A DNA stretch of 45,063 bases from Phycisphaerales bacterium UBA1845. GTDB lineage: Bacteria; Planctomycetota; Phycisphaerae; UBA1845. The DNA lies in the NCBI GenBank assembly GCA_002338715.1, contig DDIR01000098.1, forward strand, positions 1,238 through 46,300, written 5' to 3'. The position numbers and the translations under genes are program-made. Every line of letters begins with the position of its first letter. The first letter of the stretch is position 1. This document shows positions 7,834 to 16,165 of this stretch, piece after piece. The notes beneath the pieces were generated by a model that saw nothing but the letters and a program-made list of their open reading frames with translations, searched no databases and was not told the DNA's origin.

Positions 7834-9404
7834 TGAAATATGCGACCCTGGGAAATCCGATCTGGTCTGGCCAACTCGTTCTCCTTGGCGGTTGGCGGCG
7901 TATTCTTTGGTCGGCATCGTTGTATGCGTTGATCGCTGGCGTGGCTTGTGCGATGTACATCCAAGTGGACGATTTCGGTCCGCCCCCTCGAGCCGCCAAT
8001 GGGATTCTTCGTTTCCTCGCGTTTGTACAATTGGCCATTCTGTTCGCATCAGCCGCTACCGCGCGCAACAAGGCGCTCACCCGCGACCACCAGTCGTTGA
8101 TGATCGAATCCATACGAACCGCACCGCTTCCCGCGGGGCTTATCGTTTTGGGGTACGTGTTCGGGCCCGTGGTGGGGACGATTGCAACGTGGTTGGCGGG
8201 TGTGCTGATCGGTGCGGTGCTCATTGTCGGCTACAGTCTGGGGGGGATGCAGAATTGGCTTGTGGGCAATCTGTTGTTGTTGTTTTCCGTGATGACAGCA
8301 TGGATGCTCCAGGTTTTTCTTGGAGTCGGATTTAAGAAACCATCGAACCGGATCATGATTGCATACGTGATCTGTTTTGTTTTGACCCGCGCTGAGATGG
8401 CCATCCTGATTCTGCCCGGACTGCCGATCTTTCTTGGGTTTCACTCCGCGTGGCTGAGCATGACCATGATGCAGGGCAAACTGCTTTCAGACGGTCGCCT
8501 TGCGGTTGCGCTGGCCGGCAATTTGGTGATGGCGGTCTTCTGGTGGTGGGCGGCTGCCCGACGATTGCGGCGTCCCGATTTGCCGGCACTGAGCACGCGC
8601 GGGGCGTTTGCGTTGTGTGGGCTATGGCTTGTGTGTTCGGTGGTGGGTTTTTATCTCGTTGACGATCTGTTTGCAGGCAGCCAATTGCTCCGCGAAGACC
8701 TCGATACCCCGATGACGTTGGCGCTGAGTGGATCGATGCTCCTGTTCGTCGCGTTTCCGATTTCATCGGCGCTTCAGCGGTTGCGCATCTCGATCCTTGA
8801 ATCCAGAAGCCCACTCAAGGAACCGCGGTCGTCCAGCATTCTCGTGGCAATGTTGGCCTTGTCGATCATGCTTGGCGCGCTCTGGCTGGTTGTTCGTGGA
8901 AATCCATTTAGGAATGAGCAACTGATAGCCACCGCTTTGATCTTGGTCGCGACGACGCTCACATTCCATGGATTGTTGCAGGCCTCGATTTTTCGAAAAG
9001 GACAGACGATTACCGGGTGGACGCAGATGGTTGCGTTTTGGATTCTGCCGGCTGTCATTGCAGGCGCGTGGCAGGGGATTCAACTCGTACGCGACACCAT
9101 TCGGGAGACCGAACCGATGAGCTGGTTGTTTACGGTTTCACCGGTGGGGGGATTGATCACCATTTGGTCGGAAGTTGACGCGCCGATCAATATCGGAACT
9201 GGTGTGCAATTCGCCGTTGCGGTATTGGCGATGCTTTACGGGTTTTCGGCTGAGCGCAAGTTCCGGTCAGATCGTCAGGCCCGATTGGAGGAGCGCCGAA
9301 CGCGCGACACCGAGCATATGCCCGAAATCCCGGCGTCCGTCCTTTCGACTGACATTGACGAAGATTCCTATTCGGTGCCTTCAAACAAGGGCGACGACAC
9401 GTAG
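7833..9404 (+). CDS. ABC-2 type transporter permease
   Basis: A 523-residue polytopic membrane protein with about ten or more hydrophobic segments, among them [39 protein letters not shown] and [18 protein letters not shown], and a charged cytoplasmic tail. It starts inside the stop codon of the ATPase gene. With that ATPase it forms an exporter of unknown substrate. No specific subfamily is recognised. Its last 37 bases overlap, tail to tail, the end of cysteine synthase on the other strand, so the last dozen codons of both genes share DNA. Confidence 0.85.
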   Translation: MKYATLGNPIWSGQLVLLGGWRRILWSASLYALIAGVACAMYIQVDDFGPPPRAANGILRFLAFVQLAILFASAATARNKALTRDHQSLMIESIRTAPLPAGLIVLGYVFGPVVGTIATWLAGVLIGAVLIVGYSLGGMQNWLVGNLLLLFSVMTAWMLQVFLGVGFKKPSNRIMIAYVICFVLTRAEMAILILPGLPIFLGFHSAWLSMTMMQGKLLSDGRLAVALAGNLVMAVFWWWAAARRLRRPDLPALSTRGAFALCGLWLVCSVVGFYLVDDLFAGSQLLREDLDTPMTLALSGSMLLFVAFPISSALQRLRISILESRSPLKEPRSSSILVAMLALSIMLGALWLVVRGNPFRNEQLIATALILVATTLTFHGLLQASIFRKGQTITGWTQMVAFWILPAVIAGAWQGIQLVRDTIRETEPMSWLFTVSPVGGLITIWSEVDAPINIGTGVQFAVAVLAMLYGFSAERKFRSDRQARLEERRTRDTEHMPEIPASVLSTDIDEDSYSVPSNKGDDT

Positions 9405-10315
9405 CGTTCACCGGCGCTGGCGAGGATGACCACAATCGTTTTGCCCTGGTTTTCCGGATCGTTGGCGACACGGTTGGCCGCACACAGCGCTGCACCCGAT
9501 GAAATCCCGCACAAAATTCCCTCTTCGCGGGCGGCGCGTCTTGCCCAGGCGAATGCGTCGTCGTCGGAGATTCGCTCGACTTTGTCGACGATGTCGAGGT
9601 TCAAATTCTCCGGAATGAAGCCGGCGCCAATGCCCTGGATCTTGTGCTTGCCGGGCTGGAGCTTTTCGTTGTTCTTGGCCTGGGTGATGACGGGCGATGC
9701 TTCCGGTTCGACGGCGACGCAGCGAAACGAGTTCTTGCGACTCTTAAGCGTTTCACCAACGCCGGTGATCGTTCCACCGGTACCAACGCCCGCGATGAGA
9801 ATGTCGGCTTCCCCTTCGCTGTCGCGCCAGATTTCTTCTGCCGTGGTGCGACGGTGAACGTCGGGGTTGGCTGGGTTGCTGAACTGCTGCGGTAAGAACG
9901 AATTCGGCGACTCGGAAAGCAGTTGCTCAGCCGCCCGAATCGCACCGGGCATGCCGTCGGCGGCTGGCGTCAGGATCAACTCCGCACCCAACTGCCGCAA
10001 CACGCGGCGACGTTCGAGCGACATGCTCTCGGGCATGGTCAACCGAAGTTTGATGCCCTTCGCCGCGCAGACAAACGCGAGGCCGATGCCGGTGTTCCCG
10101 CTGGTGGGTTCAACGACGATGGTGTCCTGGTTGATCTTGCCCGCTTTTTCGCCGGCTTCGATCATCGACCAACCGATGCGATCCTTCACGCTGGCCAACG
10201 GATTGCGGTACTCGAGTTTGGCGTAGACTTTTGCCGGTGCATCGATGATGCGTTGAATCCGGATCATCGGGGTGTTGCCGATGCTCTCGACCGCTGAATC
10301 AAACCTGTTGACCAT
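9368..10315 (-). CDS. cysK: Cysteine synthase A (O-acetylserine sulfhydrylase)
   Basis: A PLP enzyme that makes cysteine from O-acetylserine and sulfide. Family motifs: the PLP lysine Lys44 in [12 protein letters not shown], the substrate loop [25 protein letters not shown], the phosphate-binding [12 protein letters not shown] and [17 protein letters not shown] is the CysK rather than the mycobacterial CysM form. The start at 10315 has AGGAG nine bases upstream and gives 315 residues, typical for CysK; a longer frame to 10366 adds 17 residues with no support. A TTGACA sequence lies about 100 bases upstream on the same strand. It follows the JAMM protease and E1-like genes, which suggests a link to sulfur transfer. 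Confidence 0.96.
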   Translation of the reverse strand: MVNRFDSAVESIGNTPMIRIQRIIDAPAKVYAKLEYRNPLASVKDRIGWSMIEAGEKAGKINQDTIVVEPTSGNTGIGLAFVCAAKGIKLRLTMPESMSLERRRVLRQLGAELILTPAADGMPGAIRAAEQLLSESPNSFLPQQFSNPANPDVHRRTTAEEIWRDSEGEADILIAGVGTGGTITGVGETLKSRKNSFRCVAVEPEASPVITQAKNNEKLQPGKHKIQGIGAGFIPENLNLDIVDKVERISDDDAFAWARRAAREEGILCGISSGAALCAANRVANDPENQGKTIVVILASAGERYVSSPLFEGTE

Positions 10316-10380
10316 GATGATGACTCCTCTTTTTAGTCGTCTGCGTGCACACACGTGACGGCCCACTGTTCATCGCATCT

Positions 10381-10390
10381 TATTCGAATA
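10381..10390. promoter_or_regulatory. Perfect palindrome TATTCGAATA upstream of cysK
   Basis: A 10-base perfect palindrome lies in the 116-base gap between the JAMM gene and cysK, downstream of a TTGACA motif read on the minus strand. It could be a small operator. A palindrome this short can arise by chance, so the support is weak. Confidence 0.2.
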
Positions 10391-10431
10391 GCGATGTTTG
10401 ATGGCCGATCTGACGCGGTGTCAACGCGGGG

Positions 10432-10992
10432 TTATTCCGTTTTCATTCTGGCATTCCACCCGCCCGGTTGGATATGACCACGATGAAGCCGGATCGTAGT
10501 TCGCAGCGAAAATCGTGTCAATTCGGCGGTGGAGCTCGCTTCCCGGTCTACATCCGTGGCGTGAAGAACCCCATGATTGTGCCAAAAAAATATGCACTGG
10601 TTCTGATTTTCTTTGGGCGCAACGATGAGGTTGAGCAATTCGGGCCAGCATTCTGCCAGGTCGCGCTCGGACGGCTGGGCGGTTCCGCGTGGGTGGGAGT
10701 GATAGACGCCGATCAGATGCGGTGTTTGATCGTCGTTTGGGATATTCGCATCCGCGGTCAGTTGCTTGAGGATGATGCTTGGATCGATTTCATAGGCATC
10801 TTGCGGGTTGGGGGAGACGTTTCTTGCCGGTGCATATGCGGTGACACAGGCTTCTTCCGCCCGCCGCCATCCCAGAAGCAATCCGCACGTTTCATACGGC
10901 AAATCGTGGTTGGCTCGCTCGACTATTTTCTCAAGGATGCCTTTGCCGATATGAACGGTTAGACTGGATTCTTGATTTGATGACCTGTTCAT
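10432..10992 (-). CDS. JAMM/MPN+ family zinc metalloprotease (Mov34 type)
   Basis: A protease of the JAB1/MPN/Mov34 family. The conserved glutamate sits in LPYETCGLLLG, and the zinc motif is HSHPRGTAQPSERD, which fits HxHP-x(n)-PSxxD exactly, so the enzyme should be active. Bacterial members cut sulfur-carrier or ubiquitin-like proteins, or release cysteine from a carrier (Mec of mycobacteria). The start at 10992 (186 residues) is chosen because the longer frame to 11136 adds a low-complexity N-terminus that is antisense to a plausible plus-strand ORF; however, the 11136 ATG has a GGAAG at good spacing, so the start is uncertain. It lies between an E1-like enzyme and cysteine synthase. No carrier-protein gene is seen next to it. 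Confidence 0.85.
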   Translation of the reverse strand: MNRSSNQESSLTVHIGKGILEKIVERANHDLPYETCGLLLGWRRAEEACVTAYAPARNVSPNPQDAYEIDPSIILKQLTADANIPNDDQTPHLIGVYHSHPRGTAQPSERDLAECWPELLNLIVAPKENQNQCIFFWHNHGVLHATDVDREASSTAELTRFSLRTTIRLHRGHIQPGGWNARMKTE

Positions 10993-11011
10993 GGAAGGCG
11001 ACCGACGCGTG

Positions 11012-11173
11012 ATGAGACGAAAAAGACTGTTGCAGACGTTTGTGTTCGTATTGGCCGTCGGCATGGTGGCTGACTGCGCGTTGGCTCTTGCCGGTCCGTT
11101 GGAATTCAGTTTTGCGACCGGTTTTCTGAACAACATCTTCCTGCTTCCGTTTCGACTGGGTGGATGCGGCTAA
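11012..11173 (+). CDS. Possible small exported protein, 53 residues
   Basis: An ORF on the opposite strand inside the gap between the E1-like gene and the JAMM gene. The first half reads like a signal peptide: a basic start (MRRKRLLQ), a hydrophobic core TFVFVLAVGMVAD and an ALALA cleavage site, followed by a short tail ending in FRLGGCG. Small exported proteins of this form occur in Planctomycetes. A GGAAGG lies 14 bases upstream of the ATG, which is too far to be convincing. It is divergent from the JAMM gene and convergent with the E1-like gene. Conservation in relatives would be needed to accept it. Confidence 0.35.
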   Translation: MRRKRLLQTFVFVLAVGMVADCALALAGPLEFSFATGFLNNIFLLPFRLGGCG

Positions 11174-11191
11174 TCCTGCGAACCCATCTTC

Positions 11192-12253
11192 CTATGAACC
11201 AATATATTTGGCGTGAATGCTGCGGGCTTCGTCTGCGTTCTTTGTGCCTTTGATGATGGTTCGCCCGTCTTTGAATACGGTGAGTTCGTAACCTTCCACC
11301 ATCGCCCGCACCAGGTATTCACTTTGTTTGACTTCATCGCGCGACACCATCGCCATCTTGCGGGCGAGCGCTGCAAGATCGGTCGACGCTTCACGGTTTG
11401 ATTGTGGTTGAATCTGCACGGCATTGCGTCCGCAAAGGGTCGTCGTCAGTGATACGACTTTTCCCTCCAGATATTCAAACTGTCGCTTACCGCAGCAGAT
11501 GCACGCACCTTCCGGCTTCGCAACCGACAACTGCACCACACGCCCCGACCAGACATCGATGCTCATCAGTTTGCGCACCACGTCGTCGCGTTTGCCCATC
11601 AGCAGCTTGAACGTCTCGACCGATTGCATCGACGCAACGATGTTGACGGCTGGCCCGATCACGCCGGCCGTGTCGCACGTCGGGCTCATTTCCGGCGGTG
11701 GGGCGTTTTCAAACACGCAGCGCAGACACGGCGTTTCACCGGGAATAATCGGCATCACCAGCCCGGTGGCGCCGATCACCGCGCCATACACCCAAGGCCG
11801 ACCGCTCTCAACGCAGTAGTCATTGATCAAATATCGCGTTTCAAAATTGTCGGTTCCATCAAGAATCACATCGCAGCCGTCAGCCAGGTTCGCGATGTTC
11901 TTAAAGTTCACGTCGGTCACAATCGGCTCGACGCGAATCGATGAATTGACGCGGGCGAGCTTGTTGGCCGCAGCGACGGCTTTGGGGACGTTTTGTTCGA
12001 TGTCGTCTTCGTCGAAAAGCACCTGCCGCTGAAGGTTGTTGAGTTCGATGAAGTCGCGGTCGCAGATGCGCAGGTGTCCCACGCCCGCCCGCGCCAACGT
12101 GCTCGCGAGCACAGTTCCCAACGCGCCGCATCCAACCAGCAACACACGACCTTTGGCGAGTTGTGCCTGTCCCGCTTCACCGATCGGTTCGAACAGAACC
12201 TGCCGGGAGTATCGGTCTTGCGGTGGTGTCGGGTCGTTGGTCATCGTCATCAA
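11192..12253 (-). CDS. E1-like adenylyltransferase, ThiF/MoeB/HesA family
   Basis: A 353-residue enzyme that adenylates the C-terminal glycine of a ubiquitin-like sulfur carrier (ThiS, MoaD or similar). Seen: the N-terminal RYSRQVLF motif, the ATP-binding GCGALGTVLASTLARAGVG, the catalytic segment CDRDFIELNNLQRQVLF, DGTDNFETRYLIND and two CxxC pairs (CLRC, CICC) that bind zinc. After the fold is a C-terminal extension of about 90 residues (from LCGRNAVQIQ to ARSIHAKYIG); I recall similar extensions on other bacterial ThiF/MoeB-like E1 enzymes. It is the first gene of a minus-strand cluster with a JAMM protease and cysteine synthase. Whether it serves thiamine, molybdopterin, cysteine or protein tagging cannot be decided. 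Confidence 0.93.
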   Translation of the reverse strand: MMTMTNDPTPPQDRYSRQVLFEPIGEAGQAQLAKGRVLLVGCGALGTVLASTLARAGVGHLRICDRDFIELNNLQRQVLFDEDDIEQNVPKAVAAANKLARVNSSIRVEPIVTDVNFKNIANLADGCDVILDGTDNFETRYLINDYCVESGRPWVYGAVIGATGLVMPIIPGETPCLRCVFENAPPPEMSPTCDTAGVIGPAVNIVASMQSVETFKLLMGKRDDVVRKLMSIDVWSGRVVQLSVAKPEGACICCGKRQFEYLEGKVVSLTTTLCGRNAVQIQPQSNREASTDLAALARKMAMVSRDEVKQSEYLVRAMVEGYELTVFKDGRTIIKGTKNADEARSIHAKYIGS

Positions 12254-12331
12254 ATCATCGGGCGGAGGTGCGATGCGTCAAGTGGATGCATCGGGCGAAC
12301 GTCGCGACAGGATTGAAGGGCGGGGTAGTGA

Positions 12332-12805
12332 CTACGGCAAGACGAATTCGTGTTCGCCGCTTCGGACGGTCAGGACGGGGCAGGGGGCTTTGCGGACGAT
12401 TTTTTCCGCCGTGCTACCCAAGAGGGCGTGCATCACACCGCCGCGGCCATGGGTCGGGATAATGATGATGTCCGCCGTGATCTCCTTGGCGTATCGGATG
12501 ATCTCGACAAAGGGTCTGCCGGTCGATACGTGGGTGATCGCGGGGTATTCCAAACCGACGAGGTGCTCGTCGAAGAAGGCTTGCATCTGCTGGTTGGCGG
12601 ATTCGAGGATGTCGCCCATGGGCGGGCAGATCGGGGCTGCTTCGGGACCGACAGCCGACCAGTATTGCTGGCCTTCATCGACGACGTGCAGGCAATAAAG
12701 CTGTGCCGAAAAGAGTTCGGCAAACTCGCGCGCGTATTTGAGCGCCACGGTGGACAGTTCCGAAAAATCGGTTGGGAACAGGATCTTGTTGAGTTTGATG
12801 GCCAT
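12332..12805 (-). CDS. Universal stress protein, UspA family
   Basis: A 157-residue single-domain Usp. The N-terminal strand LNKILFPTDFSE and the ATP-binding loop HGRGGVMHALLGSTAEKIV (G-x2-G-x9-G-S/T pattern) show it belongs to the nucleotide-binding branch. The C-terminal KAPCPVLTVR strand is also typical. The product is cytoplasmic and probably made under stress or starvation. It lies 78 bases upstream of the E1-like gene on the same strand but has its own candidate promoter, so it may be expressed separately. Confidence 0.95.
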   Translation of the reverse strand: MAIKLNKILFPTDFSELSTVALKYAREFAELFSAQLYCLHVVDEGQQYWSAVGPEAAPICPPMGDILESANQQMQAFFDEHLVGLEYPAITHVSTGRPFVEIIRYAKEITADIIIIPTHGRGGVMHALLGSTAEKIVRKAPCPVLTVRSGEHEFVLP

Positions 12806-12847
12806 GGTGCCTTCTGTTGCTGACAGAGTTTGCTCGCCTCTACTTAA

Positions 12848-12876
12848 ACACTAGCCCACGTTTCCTGTAACGTCAA
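12848..12876 (-). promoter_or_regulatory. Candidate promoter of the universal stress protein gene
   Basis: On the minus strand TTGACG (12871-12876) and TAGTGT (12848-12853) are 17 bases apart, ending 42 bases before the start codon. The -35 match is good and the -10 match is weak. The 430-base gap between this gene and lipA holds otherwise only a dispersed repeat. Confidence 0.4.
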
Positions 12877-13100
12877 TCGCAATTCACACGGGTTGCGCAA
12901 GAATCGACGCGCATTTTACAGGTGTATCCGGACCCAGAGATTGACGGTGGGGCATTGTTTTTTGCGAGTTCTGAATGTGTGAATTGCCGCACATTCAGGG
13001 GGGATCATGCTGCCTTGCAAATCGACCCCGCTCACCTATCATCCACCGTGTTCGCAAGGGAACGTTTTCGTCGAACGTTGATGTCGCTGATGCGGTGTTC

Positions 13101-13164
13101 GTAGGGTGGGCCGTGCCCACCGCCGTTCAAGCGCCAACGACATGGTGGGCACGGCCCACCCTAC
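13101..13164. repeat. Dispersed long inverted repeat, GTAGGGTGGG family, copy 2
   Basis: Arms at 13101-13121 and 13144-13164 are identical to the arms of the copy at 4498-4561, while the 22-base centre differs by several bases. It sits upstream of lipA in a gap with no gene. Strong conservation of the arms with drift in the loop points to selection or copying of the stem. Confidence 0.95.
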
Positions 13165-13235
13165 GGTTTGGCGTTTGAACTTTGTGAACATTCAAGCGGT
13201 TGTTGCTTGCCCTTTCCCGAAGCTTGCGTGGATTC

Positions 13236-14159
13236 ATGATCGAATTACCCGTCATCACCGGTCGTCCCGAAGAGCGCCGCCGGCGTCTGCCGAGTTGGTT
13301 GAAGAGGCCGCTGCCGGGTCGCGACGATTTCATGAGCACGCGGAAGATCGTCGAGGACAGCGGTGTGGCGACGGTGTGTCAGGAAGCGCGCTGCCCGAAC
13401 CTCACCGAATGCTGGGCCAAGCGCCACGCGACGTTCATGATCCTCGGCGACCGATGCACACGGCGCTGTCATTACTGCGCCGTTGATACGGCCAAGCCCG
13501 ACCCCGTCGAAGTGGACGAGCCGGACCGGTTGGCTGACGCGGTGGCGAAGTTGAATCTGTCGCACGTGGTGATCACTGCGGTGGCCCGCGATGATTTGAA
13601 AGATGAAGGTTCCGGACACTTCGCCCGCTGCGTGGAAGCGATTCGAAAAACCGCGCCGAACACGACGATTGAGGTGCTGCCGGCAGACTTTCACGCCCGA
13701 CGCGATTGCATCGAAACGCTTTGCAGCGCCAAACCGGACCTTTACAACCACAACCTGGAAATGGTCGAACGCCTCACGCCGAAAATTCGACCGCAGGGAA
13801 AGTACCATCGATCGCTCGACGTGCTGCGGATCGTCAAGGAACTCGACCCAGCCACCCTGACCAAGTCGGGGATCATGGTGGGATTGGGCGAGACGATCGA
13901 TGAGTTGCACCAGACGTTTGAAGATTTGCGCAAGGTTGATTGCGACGTGCTGACAATCGGGCAATATCTTCAACCGACCAACACGCCGATGCACGTGCCC
14001 GTCGAGAAATTCTATTCGCCGGTGGAATTTGATACGCTCAGGCAAGCCGCGGAATCGATGGGTTTCTTGAGCGTCGCATCGGGTCCCTTCGTTCGGTCAA
14101 GCTACAACGCGACCGAAGTATTTGAACAAACACGAACGGCTCGCGCCGAGAAAAGTTGA
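13236..14159 (+). CDS. lipA: Lipoyl synthase
   Basis: A radical SAM enzyme that inserts two sulfur atoms into protein-bound octanoyl chains to make lipoyl cofactor. Both iron-sulfur sites are visible: the auxiliary cluster CQEARCPNLTEC and the radical SAM CTRRCHYC. The RSSY motif near the end (VRSSYNA) supplies the serine ligand. The ATG at 13236 gives 307 residues; a TTG twelve codons upstream is possible but adds nothing recognisable. No clear ribosome site is visible. It heads a tight plus-strand run with thymidylate kinase and DNA polymerase III delta prime. Confidence 0.96.
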   Translation: MIELPVITGRPEERRRRLPSWLKRPLPGRDDFMSTRKIVEDSGVATVCQEARCPNLTECWAKRHATFMILGDRCTRRCHYCAVDTAKPDPVEVDEPDRLADAVAKLNLSHVVITAVARDDLKDEGSGHFARCVEAIRKTAPNTTIEVLPADFHARRDCIETLCSAKPDLYNHNLEMVERLTPKIRPQGKYHRSLDVLRIVKELDPATLTKSGIMVGLGETIDELHQTFEDLRKVDCDVLTIGQYLQPTNTPMHVPVEKFYSPVEFDTLRQAAESMGFLSVASGPFVRSSYNATEVFEQTRTARAEKS

Positions 14160-14170
14160 GTAACCCATCT

Positions 14171-14896
14171 ATGCCCCAGTCAGATGCCATCTGGACGGAC
14201 AAGGACTACGTCGAAAACCTGCGTTCCAAGTTCATCGTATTCGATGGACCGGATGGCTCGGGCAAGAGTACGCAACGTGAACGCTTCGGTGAGCGGCTGG
14301 AAGCGCTCGGCGGCGAAGTCGTCCATTGCAAAGACCCGGGTGGGACCGACTTTGGCAACATGATCCGCAGCATCCTTCTGGATCACGACCTGACGAACAT
14401 GGACGTGCGCTGCGAGACGTTTCTATTCATGGCCTCACGTGCGCAGCTTGTTGGCGAAAAGGTCAAGCCCGCGCTGGAAGCTGGCAAGACGGTTTTGTGC
14501 GATCGGTTTATTTCGTCGACCTGCGCTTATCAGGTGGCTGCCGGTTATGACATGAAGCGCGTGCTGGAGTTGGGTCAGTACGCCGTTGAAGACGTTTGGC
14601 CCGACCTGACGTTGATTCTCGACGTTCCCATCGAACTTGGCTTTGAGCGTACCGGACGTCAGCCCAAACATGCGGGCAAGAACCGTTCGCGACATGCCGG
14701 TCAGGGGATGCTGCTCGACGATGTGCAGACCGACGCGATGGAAGCGCGTCCGCTGGATTTTCATCGCAAGGTGCGCGAAACCATGCGCACACTTCCCGAA
14801 ACCTATCCGCGCAAGGTGATGATCGTTGACGGCAGTGGCGATGCTGATGCCGTCCATGAAGAGGTCTGGCAGGTGGTGGCCCGTGCCTTCCAGTAA
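14171..14896 (+). CDS. tmk: Thymidylate kinase
   Basis: Phosphorylates dTMP to dTDP. The P-loop is FDGPDGSGKST, the DR motif is LCDRFISSTCAYQ, and the LID-like arginine segment begins at FERTGR. Two features are unusual: about 20 extra residues before the first strand, and a basic stretch of about 25 residues after FERTGR (QPKHAGKNRSRHAGQG and following) before the usual EARPLDFHRKVRE. The ATG at 14171 is preferred; a TTG at 14156 overlapping the lipA stop codon is an alternative. Its end overlaps the next gene, holB, by 14 bases, so the two are probably coupled. Confidence 0.93.
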   Translation: MPQSDAIWTDKDYVENLRSKFIVFDGPDGSGKSTQRERFGERLEALGGEVVHCKDPGGTDFGNMIRSILLDHDLTNMDVRCETFLFMASRAQLVGEKVKPALEAGKTVLCDRFISSTCAYQVAAGYDMKRVLELGQYAVEDVWPDLTLILDVPIELGFERTGRQPKHAGKNRSRHAGQGMLLDDVQTDAMEARPLDFHRKVRETMRTLPETYPRKVMIVDGSGDADAVHEEVWQVVARAFQ

Positions 14897-16025
14897 GTCA
14901 AAACCGGCTGACTCGCCGATTCAAAACGTGCGGTTAAGCGACGTACTTCATCAGTCGCGGGCACAGCGTCTCATCCAACAATCCCTTGCATCCGATCGCT
15001 TTCCGCACGCGTTCATCTTTCATGGCCCCGACGGCGTCGGCAAAGAAACCTTCGCACGCGGTGTGGCCAAGCTGCTCCTTTGCGAGTCGCCGCAAGTTGC
15101 GACGGATAGCGCCGATAGCGGTTCGGGCGCGAAGGATTCGTGCGGGTCGTGTCGAAGTTGCACGCTGGTGGATGCCGGCAACCATCCCGACCTGCATCTC
15201 GTATATCGCCAGTTGGCCGCCCATCATCCGGACGCGACAGTGCGGGGGCGTAAGGCGCTCGATCTTGGCGTTGATGTCGTTCGACATTTTGTGATCGATG
15301 CGGTCGGACTGCGCCCGACGGTCGGACCGGTGAAGGTGTTTATCATTCGAGAAGCGGACAAGATCACACCCGCTGCACAGAATGCATTGCTTAAGACCTT
15401 GGAAGAACCGCCGGAGACGACCATCCTGATCCTGGTGGCGTCGGCGGCTGACCGCCTGTTGGCCACCACGCGCTCGCGCTGCCAGTTGATCGGGTTCGCG
15501 TCGCTTCCGACCGAGTTTGTCGCCCAGCGGCTGACCGAGTTGGCAGAAGGCGTGGATTCTGAGCGGGCTGGGTCGTTGGCGACGTTGGCTCAGGGCAGTC
15601 TGGGGCGGGCGCTGACATATGCCCAGGACGGTTTTGCCGAAACATTCGGTGAAATCGCGTCGATGCTGTCCGGGCTGGATCGAATGTCAGCCGCCAAGCA
15701 TTCAAAGCGGCTGGTGGAGATGGCCAAGGAATCGGCGAATCACTACAAATCCCGCGACAAGAACCTGTCAGACTCTGCCGCTCGGCGTGAGGCGTTGGGC
15801 GACATACTTGGGGCGATGGCCACCTGGTATGGCAGTCATTTGCACATTGCTTCAGGACGTTTGCAACCTCTTCCGGGCGTGCGGGATGGGATGGAACCGG
15901 AAGTCGCGGCTCGATCGATCGACGCCATTTCCGATGCGGAATCGCGATTGTCACAAAACGCCCATGCACCGCTTTGTATCGATGGGTTGATGTTTGAATT
16001 GGCCTCGGTGGCGATCTGCGGTTGA
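14883..16025 (+). CDS. holB: DNA polymerase III, delta prime subunit
   Basis: A clamp-loader subunit, AAA+ fold. The segment LIQQSLASDRFPHAFIFHG leads to the P-loop GPDGVGKET. A zinc motif with C-x2-C-x2-C spacing (SCGSCRSC), preceded by an upstream cysteine, follows. The sensor region has ITPAAQNALLKTLEEPPE and then TTRSRCQLI. The start is the GTG at 14883, which overlaps the tmk stop and has AGGTGG about seven bases upstream; the longer frame from 14826 lies inside tmk and is rejected. The protein is 380 residues, slightly long for the family. Confidence 0.92.
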   Translation: MPSSKSKPADSPIQNVRLSDVLHQSRAQRLIQQSLASDRFPHAFIFHGPDGVGKETFARGVAKLLLCESPQVATDSADSGSGAKDSCGSCRSCTLVDAGNHPDLHLVYRQLAAHHPDATVRGRKALDLGVDVVRHFVIDAVGLRPTVGPVKVFIIREADKITPAAQNALLKTLEEPPETTILILVASAADRLLATTRSRCQLIGFASLPTEFVAQRLTELAEGVDSERAGSLATLAQGSLGRALTYAQDGFAETFGEIASMLSGLDRMSAAKHSKRLVEMAKESANHYKSRDKNLSDSAARREALGDILGAMATWYGSHLHIASGRLQPLPGVRDGMEPEVAARSIDAISDAESRLSQNAHAPLCIDGLMFELASVAICG

Positions 16026-16091
16026 CGCCTGATTCGTGTAACAACACGACCAATGATTCCCATCCATCACAGCGATTGAATCGTCCGCCGT

Positions 16092-16119
16092 TTGCGTTCG
16101 TCGCAACCCCCATCATAAT
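16092..16119 (+). promoter_or_regulatory. Candidate promoter of mgtE
   Basis: TTGCGT (16092-16097) and CATAAT (16114-16119) are 16 bases apart, 46 bases before the mgtE start. The -10 box is good and the -35 box is poor. No magnesium riboswitch (M-box) structure was recognised in the 140-base gap. Confidence 0.35.
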
Positions 16120-16165
16120 ACGCACAACCTGATCGATTCGATGGGCCAACTCCACGGACTCTCAT

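Noticed and set aside
10993..11136. A 48-residue N-terminal extension of the JAMM protease
   Set aside because: It is low in complexity, has no family match and is opposite a more protein-like ORF; but it has a reasonable ribosome site, so the rejection is not firm.
13245..14045. A 266-codon frame antisense to lipA
   Set aside because: Lipoyl synthase on the other strand is complete and certain; the antisense product is unlike any protein I know.
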